A DNA stretch of 64,000 nucleotides from Mactromeris polynyma (Eukaryota; Mollusca; Bivalvia; Venerida; Mactridae). A program made the translations under genes and the position numbers. The stretch is from contig JASFXZ010000003.1 of the NCBI GenBank assembly GCA_032209605.1, positions 32,018,762-32,082,761 of the forward strand. Reading direction: 5' to 3'. Within the stretch, counting starts at the first letter, position 1, and every line of letters starts with the position of its first letter. Below, one piece after another: positions 23,306-35,139 of this stretch. The notes beneath the pieces are model-generated. The model searched no databases. It was not told the origin of the DNA and saw only the letters and a program-made list of their open reading frames with translations.

Positions 23306-26300
23306 ATGCTGTTCCTTGTGTTACTGACTGCTTCATGCACCTTGGGATACATGTAAGTACTGTTCACATGCAATTTTGTCGTTTTTAATTTAAAAAAAAC
23401 AACGCAATTTAAAGTGGTTTTGTAGAGCGTTTATAGCGTACTTATCGCATGGCAGTAAAGCGAAGTAATTGTGCATGCACATTGTTATTTGATTATTAAA
23501 AAAATTGAATTGATTGATTCAAAATTATCTTTAAACTAAATCTAATCATTGATCTGATGCAAAACATACGTATTGCGTTTTCATTGAAATTTCTATTATT
23601 AAATTTACGCAGGACTGTGTTTTTTATCAGTATGAAATGCTCATTGAAATAGGACATTTGTGTTAGATATGTGCATTACTTTATTTTGAGTTTTACATTC
23701 GATGCATTTTGCCAAATTTAAATAGCGCATTAAAACAATGAGTTATTTTGCTAATACATTTTAAACATATTTTGTTCTTATTACAGATATTTGAGATGGC
23801 ATTTTTCTGTATTTGAACGACTGAAAATTCCCGGACCCAAACCCAGTTACTTTACCGGCAACCTGTTGACAATCTTAAGAATCGTAAGTAGAATTCTTGT
23901 TCATATGTTGATGTATTTTCAAGATTTGGCGATGCCCCGATTTTCTTGTCTCTGCATTTTCTAAAGAAATATCTGTATTTAAATACAGAATGATAAGGGT
24001 ATTGGTAACGTTATAACACAGCGCTAAAATAATTGTTTTTGTAGATTTTCGATCTACATTTTAGAAGACTGAAACTATTTGTCTGTTAGAATAGAATATA
24101 GTGAGATGATTAAACTAATTTTGAGAATATTTGTATTTCATTTTACATGCATCTATCACAATTCACTTCAATTAATTCCAGGGACAATTGCAAGCGATGG
24201 TGAACTGGGGAAAGCAATACGGAAGAGTATTTGGGTAAGTGTCTCAATTGCTACGCTTTTCTTTGGATACAGAGCATATTCTTTCACATATTTAATACAT
24301 ATTTTACAAGTATGTTTGTCAAACAATACCAATGTGTATTAGTTTAGTGCTTCACCATTGTCGGACATTTTCATGTAAAGTGACAAATTCCTTTTTTTCA
24401 GATATTTTGAAGGTTGGACTCCTGTCATTTCAGTCTCAGATCCTGAAATTTTAAAAGAAATTCTTGTGAAAGATTTCAACAATTTCCGTAGTCGCAAGGT
24501 AATTATTGATCATCCTACTGTGGAAGTCGTGTTCTTGTTTTGATGCAGATGATACGATTTTAATCCTATGCATGCTCAGACGTAGCTTAACTGTTTAACT
24601 TCTAATGATCTTAAGTGTTGCTAACATAGAGACTCACAGGGAAGACTGGGCTTGTCCAACAGTGTTGCCTCTTTAAATAAAGTCATTATTATTATTATTA
24701 ACATGGGTCAGGATTTAAAAAATACATTCTTGTCAATACGTTATTTTTTGGCCAAATGCAGAAAATCAGATGGTCAATTGAATTGTTTGTACTTATAGCC
24801 GTTCCCTCTGGCTCCCAGGAAAGCTCTTGGACTGTTCTTGGAAAACGGTGACCAATGGAAGAAGAGCAGAACCAGCCTAACTCCAGCATTCAGTTCCGGG
24901 AAACTTCGTCAGATGTTTGGTACAATAAATGACAGTGTTGACCATCTCATTGAAAATACTGAAACTATATGTGAAGAAGGAGAAAGTTGTGATGTTTATG
25001 GGTATGTCAATATTCTAGTATAACTATGCAATTACACTGTTTCAATTGCTTCACAAAGATTAGTTTAGGCAATGTATGCGTAATACAAAACATCGGACCT
25101 TTTAAACATTAAATTTGCTGGAATAAAAATGCCGTTTAGCATATAATTAAAAATGCCAGAGACGATCGAGAAAGGGGTACATTTTAGTAAATTTTCTTTA
25201 TTTTGGTTTAAAAATACAACCGAGTGTCCTTGTGTAGGAACACAATATGTGGACTACGTAGTATGACCTAATGCTAAACATTTTACAACACACAACGGAC
25301 GTTTGTCTCTATTACATCGCTGCCTTTATACATACGGTCTTGTGCCTGTTGTTCCGATATTATTCGTAATACATGTAGTTTATATCAACATATATTATCA
25401 TTAACATATATCTTGACTTTCAGTTTATACCAGTGTTTGACACTAGATGTAATCGGAAGATGCGCATTCGGTTTACAGACCAATGCACAGACAGATAAAG
25501 ACGACGAGTTCCTCAACAACATACGTGTTTTATTTGACGGATTGTCTAAAACTTGTATCCAACCCCTTGTCAGTAAGTACCATATTTTGTTGGTCAATAG
25601 ATTTGAAATACCAAGAATTGTTACAAGCATTGCATTTATTTGTCACCTTTAGGACGCTTCGAAACCAACTCGTTAGAATGCTAAATTTTCAGTTTCTTTT
25701 TAAAGTTAAATAAACTGAATGTTTTTTTACATTCCTTCGGTATTACATTGATATTATTTTGAAGTTTTTTTTAAATATCATGAATTCTTTATGAAGTAGT
25801 TTATATCACAAAGTTTGATATTATTGTACATCAGATTATTTATAAAAGAGGTTAATGTTCACAGTGTAACACAAATAGAATAAATTCTAAGCTGTTGGTT
25901 ATTTTTTTAAATAACAACTAGTCATCCCCGTCGTTCTATAAACTATATTTTATTGTTTTCAGTGGTTTTTCCATTCTTCTCATATTTCGTGTTCTTCTTG
26001 AAGAACATTGTATTCTTGTTTGGAATGAACCCTGTCGTCTGGTTGAAAAATCAAATGAATGCTGTTGTAAAGATCCGTAAGGAGATGGGGGTAAGTTGTT
26101 CATGTTCTGGCATTTCTTTCACACTCTGTAGAGTCAGTCACAACTCTTCATTATGTGATACCATAATATCTTAAGTATGACAACCATATTTTTATCATTT
26201 AGAAGTTATTTATGGAGTTCATTTTACTTCGACCTATTTTGCTACAGTTGCAATGATATATGTTGTTTTGATTTCAGCATGAAAACACAATTACTGATTT

Positions 26301-28253
26301 GGTACAACTGATGATATTTCCGAACGCAGACGGTAAATGTAGAAAAGATGTAAGAACGATGAGTGAACAGGAAATTGTTGCCCAGAGTATGACCTTTCTA
26401 TTGGCTGGATATGAGACAACGTCAGCAATGCTTGCGTTCCTCACGCACGTGCTAGCAACAAATGATGACGTTCAAGACAAACTGTGTCAGGAAATTGACG
26501 AAGTTCTTAAGGACAAAAGTGTTACCTACGAGAAAGTTAACAAGATGCCTTACTTCGACATGGTGATCGATGAAGTGTGTAGACTGTATCCCACTGCGTC
26601 TCTGTAAGTTTCATGTTTTATTGATTTGTCTGACTTAATTTTAACTTCTTAGGAAAAGGACAAAATGATATCCCACCAGAGTCAGACTGCAGGTCATACT
26701 TGGTATTTCTGAAATAACTGTACAACAACAACCAGAGGTGCGGATGTTATTTCCAAATAAATGTATTTGCCCGTATTTGGGTTCAGACAAACTTTTTCTG
26801 TTAATGTTCAATGAAAAAGAAATTGTTTTAAATACATACCAGTCAATAGATTTTGTTCATTTCGTACTCATGAATCTTTAACAAATTGTAATGATAAATC
26901 CAATGTAAATAGTGATACAATTGTGCATTTGTATTTGTCTTATATATGCCTTAGTTATTTACGTGTTTGCATTTTTCTCGACAGAATTGTTTCACGAAAG
27001 GCTGCAAAAGCTCGTCAGTACAATGGCTATACATTCCCAGCTGGTATTTGTGTACAAGCCAATGTTTGGAGTCTGCATAGAGACGAGGAATGCTGGGATA
27101 GCCCTGATGAATTCCGACCAGAAAGGTTAGTATTAGTGTTATATAAATATCGCATAGCTGTTATTGTCAACTTGAGGAAAATGATGTCATCATGTGTATA
27201 GCCGAGGGTGGTGGTGTATATCCACAGCTTGACAATTGACGTCAAGGTATAATAAAATATGCATGCCTTTATATTGTTACTTTATAGGGAGGGCGTGTTT
27301 GTGAGTAGTATCCAAAAATCATCAAGTATTTTGAAAAATAAAGCAATCAATTTGCTTGATTAAAAAAATTTTTTCTTAAAGATTCATTGGTACTTGTATA
27401 TTTTGTATATTAAAAGGAATTAGTCGTACAAGAAAGTAAACCAGTGTGCATGTAAATCAATGAGCTTTGATGATTACTTAAAGTATACCTTTACAATTTT
27501 CAGATTTTCATCAGAGAACAAATCAACAATAGAACCATACAGTTTTCTACCATTTGGTGCAGGACCAAGAATGTGTATTGGTCAAAGATTCGCAATACTA
27601 GAAATCAAAGTGGCCATAGCAAGAATTTTACAAAACTTTATATTCTCAAAAACAGATAATTCACAGGTGAGTCACTTTTAAATAGATTGCTCCGATGTAG
27701 ACGTATTATCAATTTTTTTCTTTTTCATAACTACGCCTTCAAATTCGTCATATTATACAATGGTTGTTGTGATTACATCTTAGTATAGTTTAACAGTTGC
27801 CATCAAACATTCCCCTTTGTGTAAACAACCGTTCATTTAGCGGTTATAAGTTGTGTGACAAATGTTTTAGAATATATGTTAAAACTGGGGAATAGTTATC
27901 ATAATGTTGAGCTGCGGTGTTTGTGCTACACATTGTTGCAATGGGGATCGATTTCACACGCTTATGAAAGATATATTAAGAAATAACTTCGTATGGTGAT
28001 TTCTTATATTTTAGTTTAAATGGTACACAATTATTTCGAAAATACACATTGTTTTGAGTGTTTTTATCAAGGGTGTCCACGAACTTAATGATCAGCCCTT
28101 GTACGTACAATTAGGCGTATGTTAATTAAATAAGCCTTTGTACTAAACTCTTTTTACTTATTTTTCCAGAAATCATTAACGCTAATAGCGCGGGGAGCCG
28201 TTGTACCACGTGACGGAGTCAATCTTAAAATTAACAGACGACATTCTATTTGA
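23306..28253 (+). CDS. Cytochrome P450, CYP3 clan (CYP3A-like), complete, 11 exons
   Basis: This is a haem monooxygenase of the microsomal type, probably anchored in the ER and oxidising lipophilic substrates; the substrate is unknown. Exons: 23306-23352, 23787-23883, 24182-24234, 24402-24498, 24799-25001, 25424-25572, 25963-26090, 26278-26603, 26985-27125, 27504-27666, 28170-28253. They total 1488 nt, 495 aa, the usual length. An N-terminal hydrophobic anchor ([17 protein letters not shown]) precedes the proline-rich IPGPKP. The helix C motif WKKSR is at 118-122, the helix I oxygen-binding motif AGYETT at 301-306, and ExxR (EVCR) at 357-360. A FRPER motif is near 410-414. The haem-binding [10 protein letters not shown] is at 431-440, with Cys438 as axial ligand. 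All key residues are present and introns are GT-AG, so the gene looks functional. A CYP3-clan assignment fits the C-terminal third best; the subfamily cannot be named from sequence alone. Confidence 0.95.
24600..24702 (+). mobile_element. Retroposon 3' end with ATT-triplet tail in P450 intron 4
   Basis: GTTGCCTCTTTAAATAAAGT is followed by CATT and (ATT)n, ending near 24702. This is the form of a LINE or LINE-mobilised SINE 3' end inserted in plus orientation. The 5' end is not visible. Confidence 0.5.
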
Positions 28254-29363
28254 GTCACCGTTTGAACCCCATCAAGCGTGACTGACAAAACTGCCATATA
28301 TGTTCATGGTGAATGGAACATCACGTCCTTGCGTGACTCCGAGAAATGCTGAATTGGGTAGAGATATGGCGACTGTTCTTACAGTACTGTAAAACAAAGG
28401 TTGTTTAAAGACTGCACCGGAACATCGTCAGTAGCCACTTTGAACAGTATTCACATTCCATAAAACACAGAACAATATTTGTGTTCTGTTTAACCTAGTG
28501 GAGGATGTTGCTTTATTTGTTCTAGACTGTTCTCATATATTGTCATATCCTGTTTATCTGTAAATTAAATTATACATTCAATGGTTCTGCGATTGTTTTC
28601 GAAATAGGCAACTTCTAAGCTTGTCTGAAAATAATACATCATATGTCTTGAAATTATGAACATTGTTGAGTTCGGTGATGTACTTTTATAATGTTATTTT
28701 ATTACTATTTGCTTATTGTAGTTAAACTTCGTACACATTAAATATACTGCAATGGCCAATGAATGACTTGACTTTAGTTCAGGCATATATGTTAGGCTTG
28801 TATTTGATGTTACTGCTACATATAGTATTCTTATTGTGTTTTAAATCCTAGTTCGATGTAAACATATAACTTCTCATATTTTAGCCAGGTCTTATATGTG
28901 TATAATGTATAAGCTTCATACTTGATATTGTTTATGAAATACAGTTGGATCTCGTTCATTCGATTACATCGGGTCCGAAATTTATTTCGAATAATACATG
29001 GTTTCGAATAACACATTTCAATTCGACGTGAATAAGGAGATACATCTGGACCTGATATTTATCTCGGATGATACCATGTATTCAGATAAAAGGTTGTCGA
29101 ATAAACGAGGTCCGACTGAATATTTGTTAAAAAGTTATTATATGTTATAACTAAGTTTCTATAAATTTATCATTGTATTTCATTTATTGTTTGCATAATG
29201 TGTCCGTGAGCAGCAGTATGCCGTCTGAGATTATTGTTCAACATTTTTTGATTGTATAATTTATGTCTAGTTCCTATGTACGTGTTTGTTATAGTCTGTA
29301 CTGTATATTATATATACGGATTCAGTCAGTCAAATGCTAAAATGTACGAAATAATGAAATAAA
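28254..29363 (+). other. P450 3'UTR, presumptive, with polyadenylation signal
   Basis: No gene lies between the P450 stop and the AATAAA at 29358-29363. This is the first strong AATAAA noted downstream of the stop. The stretch contains the MITE at 28942-29118. That it is the 3'UTR is inferred from position. Confidence 0.45.
28942..29118. mobile_element. Mariner/pogo-like MITE
   Basis: The ends are CAGTTGGATCTCGTTCATTC and, as reverse complement of the right end, CAGTCGGACCTCGTTTATTC. TA precedes the left end, but the right flank is AA. It is about 177 bp, with internal ATTCGA/TCGAAT pairs. A sister copy with intact TA flanks is at 57098-57268. Confidence 0.75.
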
Positions 29364-29636
29364 GTATATATATTGACTTGCAAGGATTTGTTGTTGTTGT
29401 TAACTCAATGGGATGTTTTGAATATGCATAATAATACACATTTATACAACTATTTGGTTTAACTACTAAGCTTTCTTCGTGAAATGGCCACAACAAATCA
29501 ACATAACTATAAGTCACAAATAAACATTTACATTTTAACATCGACCTACTACAAAAGGATTTGTGAACATTTGACAGTTGATGCATTTTGAAGGACAAAT
29601 TCGAAATGTCAAAGAACATAAATTTGTTGTCGTTTA

Positions 29637-29892
29637 CTATGGTGGCACATTTCTGCCATCAGTTAACTATTTAATTAACTAGAAAAGTACGTGGTTATCA
29701 CGTTAAAGAAACTAGATAACTACTTAATTAACTAGATAATTATGTGGTTAACTAGATAAATATTTTCATACCAGATAAATATCTTAACACGACAAATTGT
29801 CTGAAAGTGCACACAACTGCCACCACACTGATAACCACACACTTGTCTAGTTAATTAAGTAGTTAACTGGTGGCAGAAATATTCCACCATAG
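29637..29892. mobile_element. Palindromic fold-back MITE flanked by TTTA
   Basis: The 256-bp element is nearly a perfect palindrome at its ends. The left arm CTATGGTGGCACATTTCTGC and the right arm ...CAGAAATATTCCACCATAG pair over about 50 bp, including AGTTAACTA(T/C)TTAATTAACTAGA. TTTA occurs directly on both sides (29633-29636 and 29893-29896). The interior repeats TTAACTAGATAA several times. It lies between the P450 and SDR genes. Confidence 0.8.
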
Positions 29893-30108
29893 TTTACATG
29901 TACAGTTTCAAGAATGATAGATAATTATCCTAGCAACCTTGAAACGTTTCGTACATATTAAACAGTTGTCCATACAAAGATACCATTATAGAGTAGGAAC
30001 ATCGTTGTCGTTTATTTGTTTAGACCATTTAGATAAAATAGAACAGATTGAAGTGTTTCCTCACAATTACTTTGTACTTACAAGAACGTACACTATAAAA
30101 CTCGGAAT

Positions 30109-33100
30109 ATGGAAATTAGTTTTAAAGGAAAGCGTGCTTTAGTGACTGGTGGCGGTAGAGGTAACAATAGCGTACTTTTCATAATGATTTGCATATATTT
30201 GTCAGCAAAAGGAGCAACAATAAGCGGTATATTCAGACAAGCGCTCTGCTATAACTTGCATATAAATCCGATACATCAAATATGCGTTCTTCAGACGATA
30301 ACATAACAGTGAATATAATAATACCACATTGCAAAGCATTTTTGACGTGATACTCGTCTGACAGTCGCCGCCTGCTTGAGTTTCATTTTTTAAAATTTGT
30401 ACGATTAATCTCAAATTCGGGAGAAAGCTTGACATGTCACGTCATATCATCCTTCTGTTTGATCTAATTTGAACTTGTATAAATCGCGACAATTTTCGAC
30501 TGTCAGTTCACACAAAATCTTTAATTAATTCGTTAATACAACATATAATTGTGGATGTGATTAAACAAAGATCAAATTGTTCCAAGGCTTATATTTCTAC
30601 TTCTGGTGCCGTATTCACCAACATTTTAAGACTGAAACTCAGACTTAGACTTTAAATTTGCAAAACTTATATTCACCGGCATTTCTTTTTCATTATATCT
30701 TAACGAATGAAATTTCGTCTGAATAATTGTTAGTTAATACCCACTCTACACTTTTGCCAAATTTTATTACAACCTATTCTGTTATGATAACAATGGAGCC
30801 AAAAGAACGTTTCGCATTTTTAAGTCTAAGCCTGATTTTCTATCTTAAAGGTTTTGTTATTTCAAGGTATTGGTAAATCAATTGCACAAGCTTTGTTGAA
30901 ATGTGGAGCAGAAGTTATTGTTCTGGAGAAAATCGAGGAGGATCTGAACAACTTCAAAAAAGAGGTGTATATTTTGTATGTTAAATAAATAATTCCCTTG
31001 GATGCGACATATTGGCAGATCATGAATTTCGATTATACATGTATATTCTTATTGAAATACCGAGTTATTCACATGTATTTCAAAACGAAAAAGGTTATTT
31101 TCTATTGTTTCATCCTGTTTCATCCTGTGTCTGAAACTTTTACAGTTTACCGAATGATTATCATAATGGAATTATATAATGAACACCAAAACCTCAACAT
31201 TCCGTAACGCTTTGTTTTACGCAATATTACTTTCGGGAGTTTCCAACAGTTTGAATGCTCCTATATTAATGGCATCTGACTTGCGTGGTTTGGAAATACA
31301 ACAGTTTATATGCGACATACGACAGTTAAGATCAACCTCATTTATAAATGCGTTTGCCAATGTAAAATATTATGTCCTGGTTCTCCGCAATATATTCTAA
31401 CTATAAACAATACATTCAGGAGCCAGCAATAATTCCGTTGCCATGTGATCTATCCGACTGGGATGCGACAAGGAAGGCCGTAGAAGGTGTTGGACCAGTT
31501 CATCTCCTAGTTAACAGTGCCGGAGTAGCAGCTATAACACCTTTCCTAGATGTAAAGAAGAGTGAACTGGATTGGTAAATACATCAGAGTAGTTCAGCTT
31601 TGAACCAAGCCCGACTGTATTGGTTAGATTCATCCCATATATTATAACAGTCCGTCATTCGTGAAGATATTTTGCCTTATGTTCACTCGATGTTATTATT
31701 TTTGATCTTCCACCAAAACGAACAAATAATAACGACTGACAACAGATTAGATATCATATTTAAGCTTTGACTACACCAGCAACGACGGCTCGAAACAAGA
31801 TTCGACATCTATATAATGTAAACAATAACACTACTTTACGAATGAGTTACTGTTGTTTTCTGTTTTCATTTATTTTAGGGTATTCAGTGTGAATTATCAA
31901 GCGATGGTAAATGTATCACAGGTATGTATACCACATCTACCACTATGCAAGGCTGGTCGGCAACCCTGAGAGTATTTCTTGCAATGTCGCCAATGTGTGC
32001 GTAAACCCCCCCCCCCAACGATTACGCGCTTCTCACGCAAATAAGTGGACGTATGCATTGCAAGTTAGCTAACAAAACAACACTACAAACGCATTGCATT
32101 TGTCCAGTAAATAGGGTGAACACATATGACGATGTATTACTATTGCTTTATCGCATTTTGCTTAAAAAGTTGCAATAAATCTTTGGTCAATATCGATTGT
32201 AAGAATGTATTGATTTCAATGCATATCCTTTGATATTGTCTCATCTGTATCAATGATCATGCTTGTAAATATGTAAAAGTTGTTGATTGGGCAGTTTTTA
32301 ACAATACTTAACAACCCCCAAATCTCATCAATAATTCAGTACGAATGATCAAAACACTGCCTACAAGCGTTAGAGGTCTACTCGTTTTATTGTGAACTTC
32401 ATGTGAACATCATGTGGATGCGCCGTGATAGTCTCAAACTTACATTCAGTGAAGAGCAAAGTTTTAATTATACGAAGACGGTTAAATGCGTAGTGGGTTG
32501 TAACATGTGCAGCTTTCGGGATAAATATCCAGATTGATCTCCCTTGATTATCGACTTTGTTTAAGTCATTTCCACTAACTTGGATTGCCTCCCTTCCCAC
32601 CGAAAATGACACCTGTCAAACTAGTCAATAATCAATAATTATCATTGAATGTATATATCAATGACGAGATGTTTTACCACTGAATGATACAGATATGATT
32701 GTATTAAAAGGTTGTTGCCAAAGGTATGATAGAGCGAGGACAAGGTGGTGCCATTGTCAATATTACAAGTATGACAACACAGGTGGCATTCCCAGACCAT
32801 ACATCATACTGCTCATCTAAAGGTGCTGCAGATACCTTGACAAGAGTGATGGCCCTTGAACTAGGTCCACATCAGGTATGATGATACCGCTATTTTATGC
32901 TAATTTAATCTACCACATAATTATGTGCATTGAAATTAAATTGACTGACGTTTGGTGCTAGTAAACAGAGATATAATACATGTATACATACATCATGTGC
33001 AGCCATATATTGCGGTTTATTTGAATATTTTTCAGACAAAACTAGTGCAAGAAAATGTACGATTTATCTTGCATGGGTAATATTAATATATATACTGTTC

Positions 33101-33793
33101 GTATCTTGACCATGACCATGAACTAATAATCAAATAATCACTTACCAATGTTTTAAGATTCGTGTAAATGCCATCCACCCAACAATAGTGATGACAGATA
33201 TGGGTAAACGAGCATGGGAAGACCCAAAGAAACACATGAAATATCTGGTCAGGACCCCGATGGGACACTTTGCAGGTTTGCACTCGTAATAATCTATAGC
33301 CTAACCCAGTCTGGATTCAGACACCACGTTAAGCAATATCGTTAAGGGCTGAGCATTCACTGTGACTTTTGTGGACAGAAATAGAGTGCAATTTCACTAT
33401 CTACATACTGCAACGTCTCAACAGAATGTTTATTTAAAGAGCAGACATGAGCATGCAAAATTTCAAAATCATTTGAAAATTCGGCAAGGGGTCAAGGGGG
33501 CAGCTGACGCTCCTGGCTTTTAAGCATCTAAGATGACTTAATTTGGCTCAAAAACGACCCTCGCGAACGCCAAATCCGCGGAAAATTCTCATGCCTGTAA
33601 GAGACAAGACTTCGGAATTTCATGGAATCTGTACTACATGTGACTGTATAATAGGCCTACATTATCTATGTTAATTATTTGGGTTTCAGATCCAACAGAT
33701 GTAGCAGACGGCACAGTGTATCTATTAAGTGATATGGCGAAAATGGTGAATGGTACAATTCTTCACATAGATGGTGGTCTGACATGTAACTAA
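30109..33793 (+). CDS. DCXR: L-xylulose reductase-type SDR (DCXR), complete, seven exons
   Basis: This is an NADPH-dependent short-chain dehydrogenase/reductase expected to reduce L-xylulose and other alpha-dicarbonyl or carbonyl compounds in the glucuronate-xylulose pathway. Exons: 30109-30160, 30867-30964, 31420-31574, 31879-31921, 32711-32875, 33158-33275, 33690-33793, total 735 nt, 244 aa, equal to human DCXR. The Rossmann cofactor motif TGGGRGIG is at 13-20, and CDLSDW follows at 59-64. The structural motif reads NSAG (82-85) where most SDRs have NNAG. The catalytic tetrad is complete: Asn107, Ser136, Tyr149 and Lys153 (YCSSK), at the same residue numbers I recall for human DCXR. The C-terminal block INRVNA-like [15 protein letters not shown] and the IDGG near the end are classical. 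An AATAAA at 33934-33939 is a good polyadenylation signal. A close paralogue (carbonyl or erythrulose reductase) is possible. Confidence 0.95.
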
Positions 33794-33933
33794 TAAGAGA
33801 TCAGATATTGTCATCACAATATAAAAACATTATTAGATAGAAATTCGTAGTTACATAGTTATACATTATATACTAGGACTAACTATGCACATCTGTAGTA
33901 CATTATGTCGACATACTGTAAAATCGATTGCAA

Positions 33934-33939
33934 AATAAA
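33934..33939 (+). terminator. Polyadenylation signal of the DCXR-like gene
   Basis: AATAAA about 140 bases after the stop codon, followed by a T-rich stretch near 33955. Confidence 0.6.
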
Positions 33940-33964
33940 ATGCAGAGGACAATGTTTTTTTAGT

Positions 33965-35139
33965 GAGTCATTTCTATATGTCGATATTAAAAATACATGA
34001 AAGGCGTCATATTTTAGGTTTAATTGATGTTGGAACAAACCAGACAGCCTTCCCCAGACAATTTAATGTGCTATACCTAGGGTTGTTCGTCTCATCCGCT
34101 GTTTTGGCTACCCTTTCTTCAAACGTAATGTCATCTTTCAGAAAATGATATTGAAGGCGACTTGTATGGATCATTGCCAGAAATCCCAAGCAAATCGCTG
34201 GCTTATTGATGAAATTGTCTCCCTTGAAAATACGCTATCGGCGGTATCGATTTGTCAGTTCGCTCAATTTGTGGCTATTGAAATATAGAGTAAACAGTTT
34301 TTTAAATTATCATAATGTTTTTGTTATTTAATTCACATAATTTATTCACATATGAGCACAAACTTCAATGTTTCCTTTTTAAAATGATATAAATTATGTT
34401 ATGATTAATTATTATCTTCATGCTTCCCTGTTTGATTTAAGTGTTATTATTGATCCTTATTGATCCTTATATCTTTAACTGAAAAACACACGGAAAACTG
34501 TAATTTCATAAAATATCCCATTTTTAGATACATATTTAAAGTATTTATATTTAAAGCACAATATTTATTCACATATGTGCATAAACTACAAAATATAAAA
34601 TATGTTAATGGTGTTTTTAAAATGCGAATTAAATGTGATCTTCATGCTTCCCTGTTTGATTTAAATTAGCAATGTATTTGAAAAAAAATGAAAATACAAT
34701 TTTTTTTCCAACAATTTTGAATACACAATATATTGCGGTATCAATTCCAAAATGAGAAGAGAATATGTAATGATGTAAATCAGCGACTGAACCAAAGCTA
34801 CATGCCTACATGTGAACCACACATGAGAAACAGAATTCTTAATGCCGCTAAAACTTCCTTAATAGTAACTGTAAATTGATACAACTTGATAAAAGGGTAA
34901 ATTCTAAAGGACTTGGAAAGCATAGTACGTAGTAGCGTCGCCAATAACCAGGACCAATCGGCATACCTCAGGTCCCTCCCGTTTCCTGTAAAACCTAAGC
35001 TTTGCTGATACACCAAGGACTCACGTGACGTCACTGGCAAAACCGTGCTTTCTTTACAGGCAACAAAGTCCAACCCTCGATGATTGCATACCGTGCACAC
35101 ATATCAATGGACACTAATGATAACACAACACTCTGACAT
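33965..35139. other. Intergenic stretch between convergent genes
   Basis: No gene was recognised. It includes a diverged ~223-bp-spaced direct repeat: the pair TTTATTCACATATG and CTTCATGCTTCCCTGTTTGA occurs at about 34341-34440 and again at 34563-34666. A 100-codon minus ORF at 34798-35100 shows no family features. Confidence 0.45.

Noticed and set aside
34798..35100. 100-codon minus ORF
   Set aside because: No motif, no splice context, and composition like the other chance ORFs; it lies between convergent gene ends.
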